DNA of 64,000 nucleotides from Stenotrophomonas sp. 704A1 (GTDB lineage: Bacteria; Pseudomonadota; Gammaproteobacteria; Xanthomonadales; Xanthomonadaceae): assembly GCF_030549525.1 (NCBI RefSeq), contig NZ_CP130831.1:3621501-3685500 (forward strand). The letters are read 5' to 3'. A program made the translations under genes and the position numbers. The notes under the pieces were generated by a model. That model was not told the origin of the DNA. It did no database searches and was given only the letters and a program-made list of their open reading frames with translations. This document shows, piece after piece, positions 56,359 to 64,000 of this stretch (positions within the stretch are counted from its first letter, which is position 1; every line of letters starts with the position of its first letter).

Positions 56359-57650
56359 AGCAGCTGTTCCTGCGCCTGTGGCTGGTGGTCGGCGCAAGCT
56401 TCCTGATCACCCTGCTGCTGATCAACGTGATCTTCGATCGCATCTACCTGCCGTTCCAGCAGGGTGTGTTCGCAGAGCAGGTGCGCGGCCAGCTGTATGC
56501 CTTGCGGCAGGGACTGCACGGCAAGGACCCCGCCGCCCAGCAGGATCAGCTGGCGCAGTGGCAGCCCCACTATGGCATTGCGCTGGCACTGCTGCCGTCA
56601 GCGCCGGCGCTCAAGGCGGGCGAACAGGAACAGCTGCAACGCAACGGGCTCATCGCCCGGCAGGCGTTCGAGATCGTACTGGCGCCGCTTGATCCCCTCC
56701 ATCCCGACGGTCCCTGGCTGCGCCTGCACCTGCCAGGCGAGCCGTCGATGACCCTGTATCTCACCCTGATCGCCTATTCGGTGATGCTGGCCCTGTTCGG
56801 GCTGTGCCTGTGCGCCTGGGTGCGCGTGCTCTGGCGCGATCTGGACGCCCTGCGCGTGCATGCCGACCGCATCGGCGCCGGCGATCTGCAGGCACGCGCG
56901 CAGGTCTCGCCGCGCTCGCAGATCCGGGTCATCGTCGACCATTCCAACCGCATGGCCGCACGCGTGGCCGAGCTGGTGCAGCGCCAGCGCGACCTGACCC
57001 ACGCGATTTCGCACGAACTGCGCACGCCGATCGCACGCGTGGCGTTCGGCCTGGACCTGCTGCAGGACAGCGATGATCGCGACCGCCGCACACGGCTGGC
57101 TCACGGCCTGCATGGCGACCTGGCCGAGCTCAACCGGCTGGTCAGCGAACTGCTGGCCTATGAACGCCTGGAACACCCCAGCGATGGCGAGCCGATGCAG
57201 CGCATCGAGGCCGACGACTGGCTGCAGGACTGCCTGGCCGATGCGCGCCGTGACGCCGAACGTTCCGGCGTGGTACTGCGCGTGCAGCCCAGTGCATTGG
57301 CACGGGTGGACGCCGAGCCGCGGCTGCTGCAGCTGGCGCTGAGCAACCTGGTCGGCAATGCGCTGCGTCATGCGCATTCGCAGGTCGACGTCTCACTGGT
57401 CGCTGTGGCTGGCTGCGCCTGCCTGCGCGTGGAGGATGACGGTCCCGGCATCGCCGAAGCCGACCATGAAAAGGTGATGCGCCCATTCACCCGCCTGGAT
57501 GACAGCCGCAGCCGCGATACCGGCGGCTTCGGCCTGGGCCTGGCCATCGTCAACCGCATTGCAGCGCGCCACGGTGGCGAACTGCGCATCAGCCGCGCCA
57601 CGCTGGGCGGCGCGCGCCTGGAAATGCACTGGCCGCTGGCTGCCAGCTGA
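56355..57650 (+). CDS. RstB-like sensor histidine kinase
   Basis: 431 residues. Two membrane segments (about 10-28 and 136-156) enclose a periplasmic domain; then HAMP (ADRIGAGDLQARAQVSP), a DHp with HELRTPIARVAFGL, N box (LSNLVGNALRHA), G1 VEDDGPGI and G2 GGFGLGLAIV. It overlaps the regulator by 4 bases. Followed by mipA, so it probably senses an envelope condition. Confidence 0.9.
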   Translation: MKQLFLRLWLVVGASFLITLLLINVIFDRIYLPFQQGVFAEQVRGQLYALRQGLHGKDPAAQQDQLAQWQPHYGIALALLPSAPALKAGEQEQLQRNGLIARQAFEIVLAPLDPLHPDGPWLRLHLPGEPSMTLYLTLIAYSVMLALFGLCLCAWVRVLWRDLDALRVHADRIGAGDLQARAQVSPRSQIRVIVDHSNRMAARVAELVQRQRDLTHAISHELRTPIARVAFGLDLLQDSDDRDRRTRLAHGLHGDLAELNRLVSELLAYERLEHPSDGEPMQRIEADDWLQDCLADARRDAERSGVVLRVQPSALARVDAEPRLLQLALSNLVGNALRHAHSQVDVSLVAVAGCACLRVEDDGPGIAEADHEKVMRPFTRLDDSRSRDTGGFGLGLAIVNRIAARHGGELRISRATLGGARLEMHWPLAAS

Positions 57651-57666
57651 ACGCTGCGGGCCGCGC

Positions 57667-57681
57667 TTACAGTTGCTTACA
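57667..57681 (+). promoter_or_regulatory. RstA-box-like direct repeat before mipA
   Basis: TTACA-GTTGC-TTACA, that is TACA-N6-TACA (57668-57681), 110 bases before the mipA ATG. Two half-sites one helical turn apart is the usual target of OmpR-family regulators and fits the E. coli RstA box TACATNTNGTTACA. Confidence 0.55.
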
Positions 57682-57790
57682 ACTCCCGCACAACTGCGGA
57701 CGGATCGGTCGCCGGCATATCGCCACGCTGGCGACCCTGCAGCACGCGCCGGTTGCGCGTGCTGCATTCCTCCCCTTGTCGAGAGTGCCC

Positions 57791-58591
57791 ATGTCCCAGC
57801 GTCACCTGCCCCCGTCCCTGTTCTGCCTGGCCCTGCTGCCCCTGTTCGCCGCGCCGATCGCCCATGCCGGCGAGGACCACTGGAGCTTCGAAGTCGCCGC
57901 CGGTGGTGGCGTGACCCCACGCTACAGCGGCAGCGAGGAGTACCGTGCGACGCCATCGCTGTCGTTCGATGTGACCTCGCCGGGAGGATGGTTTCTGGGC
58001 ACCAGTGGCATCGGCTGGGGCACCGCCCTGGGTGAGCACACCCGCGTGCGTGCCTACGTCGGCGCCAGCGGTATCCGCAGGGACAAGGACTCCCTGCTCG
58101 GCGGTTCGGATTTCCTGCGCGGCATGGGGGATATCGACAGCCGTCCCCTGCTCGGCGTCTCGGCGGGGTATACGCTGGGCGAAGCCGTGCTGAGCGGCGC
58201 CTGGCAGTTCACCCGCAAGGATGAGGACAAAGCCGAGAACGGCCTGGCGACCCAGCAGATCCATCTGAACCTGAGCCTGCCGCTGTTCGATCTGGCCGGT
58301 GGCGTGGTCAGCGGCAGCGTGGCCGCCGACTGGGGCAATCGGGGGTATCTGCAGACCTGGTACGGCGTCAGCCCCGAACAGGCCGTGCGCACCGGCTTCG
58401 CCCAGCACACGCCGAAGGCCGGCCTGGTCAGTGCCGGGCTTGGCCTGAAATGGAGCCACCGTGTGGGCCGCAACGGCAACTGGTACCTCTCGGTCGAGGG
58501 CACGCGCCTGCTCGGCGACGCCGCCGACAGCCCGATCGTGCAGAAGCCCAACCAGTTCGGCCTGATGAGCGGCTACACGCAGCGTTTCTGA
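57791..58591 (+). CDS. mipA: MipA/OmpV family outer-membrane protein
   Basis: 266 residues from the ATG at 57791. Sec signal ending in Ala-His-Ala. The MipA/OmpV barrel: WSFEVAAGGGVTPRYSGSEEYRATP, ISAGYTLGEAVLSG-type strands, ending with Phe. MipA-type proteins can link peptidoglycan enzymes to the envelope and in other bacteria assist two-component sensing of cationic peptides. Placed directly after the RstAB-like pair, so likely its regulated target or accessory. Confidence 0.88.
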   Translation: MSQRHLPPSLFCLALLPLFAAPIAHAGEDHWSFEVAAGGGVTPRYSGSEEYRATPSLSFDVTSPGGWFLGTSGIGWGTALGEHTRVRAYVGASGIRRDKDSLLGGSDFLRGMGDIDSRPLLGVSAGYTLGEAVLSGAWQFTRKDEDKAENGLATQQIHLNLSLPLFDLAGGVVSGSVAADWGNRGYLQTWYGVSPEQAVRTGFAQHTPKAGLVSAGLGLKWSHRVGRNGNWYLSVEGTRLLGDAADSPIVQKPNQFGLMSGYTQRF

Positions 58592-58631
58592 TGCAGCAGT
58601 GGCGCCTCTCGGCGCGCCTTCATCGCTACGG

Positions 58632-59177
58632 TCAGCGGCAGGCCGGTGCCTGCCCGCTGCCGCACAGCTCGACCTCGCGCAGCCAGCCGATCCATTGCAC
58701 GACGTCGTTGTTCTCCGGCTCGGAGCGGAACGACTTCTGCACGGTGTGGAAGCCCTCGGTGCCCTGGATGCCCTTGATCCAGGTGAACTCGGGCTTGCCG
58801 GTGCCGGGGTTCTGCGGGCAGCTGAGCATCAGCAGCGCGAACGGGCGGCCAGCTTCCTCCCCCTCGCGGATCCAGTGACTCTGTGCGTCGGGGCAGGCAA
58901 TGCGCCAACCGGCTTCGATGATGCCAAGGAACTCGCGCGGACTCGCGTGGCCACTGCCCGGCGCGTCGTTGACGGTGACCATGTCGGTCCAGTCCTGCAC
59001 CGTCTGCCCGTTGGGCACGTACTCGGTGATGCGGTTGCCCTGCGCATCGGTGTTCTGGTGCGCCTGGTGGTAGCCCTTCATCGGCGGCAGCTGTACCTGC
59101 TCCGCCGCGGCGGCAGCGGTGAGCGGCGTGGCCAGGGCCAGTGCGATGCAGAGTGAAGCCAGCGGTGTGACGTCCAT
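58632..59177 (-). CDS. Secreted protein of unknown function
   Basis: 181 residues from the ATG at 59177. Sec signal (SLCIALALATPLTAAAAA). Mature part includes YHQAHQNTDAQGNRITEYVPNGQTVQDWTDMVT and a late Cys pair (LMLSCPQNP, ELCGSGQAPAC). Conserved-hypothetical type. Downstream of clpB but separated by a hairpin. Confidence 0.78.
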   Translation of the reverse strand: MDVTPLASLCIALALATPLTAAAAAEQVQLPPMKGYHQAHQNTDAQGNRITEYVPNGQTVQDWTDMVTVNDAPGSGHASPREFLGIIEAGWRIACPDAQSHWIREGEEAGRPFALLMLSCPQNPGTGKPEFTWIKGIQGTEGFHTVQKSFRSEPENNDVVQWIGWLREVELCGSGQAPACR

Positions 59178-59240
59178 GCGGTTCTCCTTGTCCGGGCAAA
59201 CGTGCAGCCAGGCGATTCTGCACCGGGAAGGCCCACGGTG

Positions 59241-59263
59241 GCGCCCCCCGAAAAGGGGGGCGC
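59241..59263 (-). terminator. Hairpin after clpB
   Basis: GCGCCCCCC pairs perfectly with GGGGGGCGC around GAAAA, 9 bases past the clpB stop. On the minus strand the loop is TTTTC; no T run follows the stem. Confidence 0.6.
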
Positions 59264-59271
59264 TTGCGGGG

Positions 59272-61857
<2,586 letters not shown>

Positions 61858-61907
61858 TGCGAAACCTCATCGGTCGTCAGGGCCGGCCCGCGCCGGCGAT
61901 GCTGGAA

Positions 61908-61935
61908 AGATGCGGTTGCCCCACCCCGTTTCAAG
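61908..61935 (-). promoter_or_regulatory. Sigma-32-like heat-shock promoter of clpB
   Basis: On the minus strand CTTGAAA (61935-61929), 13 bases, CCGCATCT (61915-61908). The heat-shock consensus is CTTGAAA and CCCCATNT with 13-15 bases between; the match is exact at -35 and 7 of 8 at -10. Transcription would begin about 45 bases before the ATG. Confidence 0.75.
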
Positions 61936-62038
61936 GGTGGCTGCGACTGCACCGCGAGGCCAGTCAGCCCACGGCCAGCATGCCGGAGCGGGTGTGCTCG
62001 ACGCGTTGATCCCGATCAGTCAGGCAGGGCGGCGCGGC

Positions 62039-62860
62039 TCAACGGCTGATCGCGCTGCGGATGGCCCGCAGCTGCTGCTTGACCGCCCGCGCCTGCGCCG
62101 GGTCCATGCGCAGCAGGGCCTTCTGGCCGATCGAACGGGACTGCAGGGTGGCATCGACGAAGCGGTAGCGGCCGCGCTCATCGCGCTGTACCGCCGGCGC
62201 CTGGGCCAGGTCCGGGGTGCCCAGCAGATGGTCGATCACTGCAACCAGGCGGTCGTTGAAATAGCCCTCGGGCCGGCCGAGGTCGACGTAGGCCTGCTGG
62301 ATCAGCGGGTAGAAGCGCTTGTACGCAGTGGCCGTCGCCGCCGGGTCGAGCGCAGTGAAGGCCTGCACGTAGGGCGCATAGCGCGCCGCGTTGCCGGCGG
62401 CGATGCGCTCGCCACCCTCGCCGGGCTCCACCCGCAGGCTGCCTGGCAGCGGCCGCGCGGCCAGCGCGGTCGGCGGCACGCTGGGCTTGTCCAGGTTGTC
62501 GATCTGGGTAACCAGGCGCTGGATCAGGTGATCACGCAGCAGCAGGGTCAGCGGGCCCTCTCCCTGGAACAACCGGCTCAATGCGCCCCAGGCCGCGGCA
62601 TCGCTGTCAGCCAGCGTGGGCAGCGCCGGGTCGGCGGCAGCCTCGGTATCCAGCGGATGCTTGATCGCGGGCGGTGTCGGGGTGGGCTCCGCGACGGCCT
62701 TCGGTTGTGGCGGTGCGCCAGTACTGGCAGGGGGGGATTGCATCGGCACCGGGACACTGTCCGTCAGGCTCTTCAGCTGATCGCGGAACAGCCAACCGCC
62801 CGCGCCACCGATCACCACCACGCCCAACACCCACGGCCAAACCGCCTTTCCACTCTGCAT
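62039..62860 (-). CDS. DUF3014 membrane-anchored protein
   Basis: 273 residues. One membrane segment (VWPWVLGVVVIGGAGGWLF), a Pro-rich linker, and a DUF3014-type domain (LTLLLRDHLIQRLVTQIDNLDK, RYAPYVQAFTALDP, AYVDLGRPEGYFNDRLVAVIDHLLGTP). Periplasmic body of unknown function. It ends 180 bases before the clpB start. Confidence 0.82.
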   Translation of the reverse strand: MQSGKAVWPWVLGVVVIGGAGGWLFRDQLKSLTDSVPVPMQSPPASTGAPPQPKAVAEPTPTPPAIKHPLDTEAAADPALPTLADSDAAAWGALSRLFQGEGPLTLLLRDHLIQRLVTQIDNLDKPSVPPTALAARPLPGSLRVEPGEGGERIAAGNAARYAPYVQAFTALDPAATATAYKRFYPLIQQAYVDLGRPEGYFNDRLVAVIDHLLGTPDLAQAPAVQRDERGRYRFVDATLQSRSIGQKALLRMDPAQARAVKQQLRAIRSAISR

Positions 62861-63022
62861 GATGCAGTCCCTCGTTTTTCACCTGCATGGAAAGGGTGTG
62901 ACCCTGCCGATGGCAGCCGGTTCCCCGCGTGTTCCGCTGGCGTTCGGGTTCAGCCCGTGCACTCACGCCTGCTTTGCACCTGCTGCGCGAGGCTGTGGAT
63001 CTCATCGTCTGGAGACCCAGCC

Positions 63023-63733
63023 ATGCAGTACGCGCTGTATTACTGGACCGGCATCCAGGGCCGTGGCGAATTCGTGCGCCTGGCACTGGAAGATGCCGGC
63101 GCCGACTACATCGACATGGCGCGGGTGCACGGCGATGCGGTGATACAGCCGTTTCTCGATGGCAGCAGCGAAGGACCACGGCCCTTCGCGCCACCGTTCC
63201 TGAAGGCGGGCCGCCAGGTCATCGCGCAGGTCGCGGCCATCCTCGATTTCCTCGGCCCGACGCTGGACCTGGTGCCGCAGGCGGCCTCGCGGCGAATGCA
63301 GGCGCTGCAGCTGCAGCTGACCATCGCCGACCTGGTGGCCGAGGTGCACGACACCCATCACCCGATCGCCGCCTCGAAGTACTACGAGGATCAGAAGAGC
63401 GAAGCCAGCGCACGCGCCGCGTCACTGCGCAGCGAACGGCTGCCGAAGTACCTGGGTTACTTCGAGCAGGTGCTGGCAGCCAATGGCGGCCGCCATGCAC
63501 TGCGCGAGCATTCCTACGTGGATCTGTCGCTGTTCCAGCTGCTGAGCGGGCTGGACTACATGTTCCCGCGCCGCATGCAGGCATTGGCGCCCACCCTGCC
63601 CCTGCTGCGCGCGGTGCAGGAGCGGGTGGCGAAACGACCGACCATCGCCGCCTACCTGGCTTCGAAGCGCCGGTTGCCGTTCAACACCCAGGGCATCTTC
63701 CGCCATTACCCGGAGCTGGATTCCGAACGGTAG
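63023..63733 (+). CDS. Glutathione S-transferase family protein
   Basis: 236 residues. Thioredoxin-like N-terminal half (LYYWTGIQGRGEFVRLALEDAGADYIDM; the usual catalytic Tyr/Ser region) and an all-helical C-terminal half (AVQERVAKRPTIAAYLASKRRLPF at the end). The substrate is unknown. Its TAG stop (63731-63733) lies inside a SMAG repeat. Confidence 0.85.
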   Translation: MQYALYYWTGIQGRGEFVRLALEDAGADYIDMARVHGDAVIQPFLDGSSEGPRPFAPPFLKAGRQVIAQVAAILDFLGPTLDLVPQAASRRMQALQLQLTIADLVAEVHDTHHPIAASKYYEDQKSEASARAASLRSERLPKYLGYFEQVLAANGGRHALREHSYVDLSLFQLLSGLDYMFPRRMQALAPTLPLLRAVQERVAKRPTIAAYLASKRRLPFNTQGIFRHYPELDSER

Positions 63734-63751
63734 CGCCGGGCCCTGCCCGGC
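63730..63751 (+). repeat. SMAG repeat overlapping the GST stop
   Basis: GTAGCGCCGGGCCCTGCCCGGC; the TAG supplies the GST stop. A single copy, between convergent genes. Confidence 0.8.
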
Positions 63752-63759
63752 ATCCCGGG

Positions 63760-64000
63760 TCAATGATCGCTGCGATCAGCCGGCGGCTTCACCGGCTGTT
63801 TCTGCAACGACAGCAGCCCCAGCAGCACGGCCAGCGCCACATAGGCCCCCGCGAACTGCCAGCTGATGATCCGCGCCAGCCCTTGCAGATCCCACGGCAG
63901 GTAGATGCCACCGCGCGGGTCCACCGAATGGATCAGGCCGAACAGGGTCAGCAGCGCCGCCACCAGCAGGAAGCCGCAGGCGCGGCGCAGGCGGCCATCG
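63760..64000 (-). CDS. C-terminus of a multi-pass membrane protein (possibly NCS2-type permease)
   Basis: The last about 79 residues of a larger protein whose start is outside the window. Two hydrophobic segments (GFLLVAALLTLFGLIHSV, then FAGAYVALAVLLGLLSL) and a short basic tail (KQPVKPPADRSDH). The LFGLIHS segment resembles the end of purine/pyrimidine permeases, but the piece is too short to decide. Confidence 0.5.
   Translation of the reverse strand, partial: DGRLRRACGFLLVAALLTLFGLIHSVDPRGGIYLPWDLQGLARIISWQFAGAYVALAVLLGLLSLQKQPVKPPADRSDH

Overview
The window is a high-GC gammaproteobacterial chromosome segment that fits the Stenotrophomonas maltophilia complex. The strongest clues are a chromosomal class A beta-lactamase of the L2 type divergent from an AmpR-like regulator (45.5-47.4 kb), a Xanthomonas-type copLAB copper locus (10.7-14.0 kb), and many small hairpins of the form GTAG-YGCCGGGC...GCCCGGC, which match the SMAG/GTAG repeats of S. 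maltophilia. Most of the window is ordinary core chromosome.

Layout. 0-8.5 kb: a partial TPR-like membrane protein, relA, a secreted protein, the DEAH helicase hrpA and divergent dps. 8.8-14.6 kb: recQ, then the copper locus (copL leader peptide, multicopper oxidase copA, outer-membrane copB) and an N-acetyltransferase. 14.6-18.3 kb: small zinc-ribbon protein, CPBP protease, single-domain response regulator and two adjacent secreted alpha/beta hydrolases. 18.4-21.4 kb: a phage-derived island made only of control and lysis genes: divergent CI-like and Cro-like regulators, a Q-like protein, holin, signal-anchored endolysin, and Rz with Rz1 nested inside it. No head, tail, replication or integrase gene is present. 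21.4-23.4 kb: an acyltransferase, a doubtful ORF and tRNA-Lys(UUU). 23.5-39 kb: a metallopeptidase, then a long leftward series read as yebC, ruvC, ruvA, kup, ruvB, ybgC, tolQ, tolR, tolA, tolB, pal, cpoB, queE, queC, preceded by a lipase-like protein, a second GNAT and a very acidic protein. 39-49.4 kb: aspS, a DUF3011 protein, a lipoprotein, a membrane glycosyltransferase-like protein, a Na+/H+-type antiporter, blaL2/ampR and an ABC-F ATPase. 49.7-64 kb: a TonB-dependent receptor, a KefB/YbaL-type antiporter, metY, an RstAB-like two-component system followed by mipA, a secreted protein, clpB with a sigma-32-like promoter, a DUF3014 protein, a glutathione S-transferase and the end of a membrane protein.

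The most unusual parts are: (1) the stand-alone lysis module under an apparent lytic/lysogenic switch, with operator palindromes ATTACC-N5-GGTAAT lying over the predicted lysis promoter; (2) copL, which looks like a copper-sensing upstream ORF with paired Cys and a proline-rich end, in front of copAB; (3) two dispersed structured-element families, each with two copies here, one of which shows compensatory changes in its stem; (4) SMAG repeats whose GTAG supplies the stop codon of neighbouring genes; and (5) an RstA-box-like direct repeat in front of mipA.

All functional names rest on motif and neighbourhood reading of the translated sequence; no database search was run.
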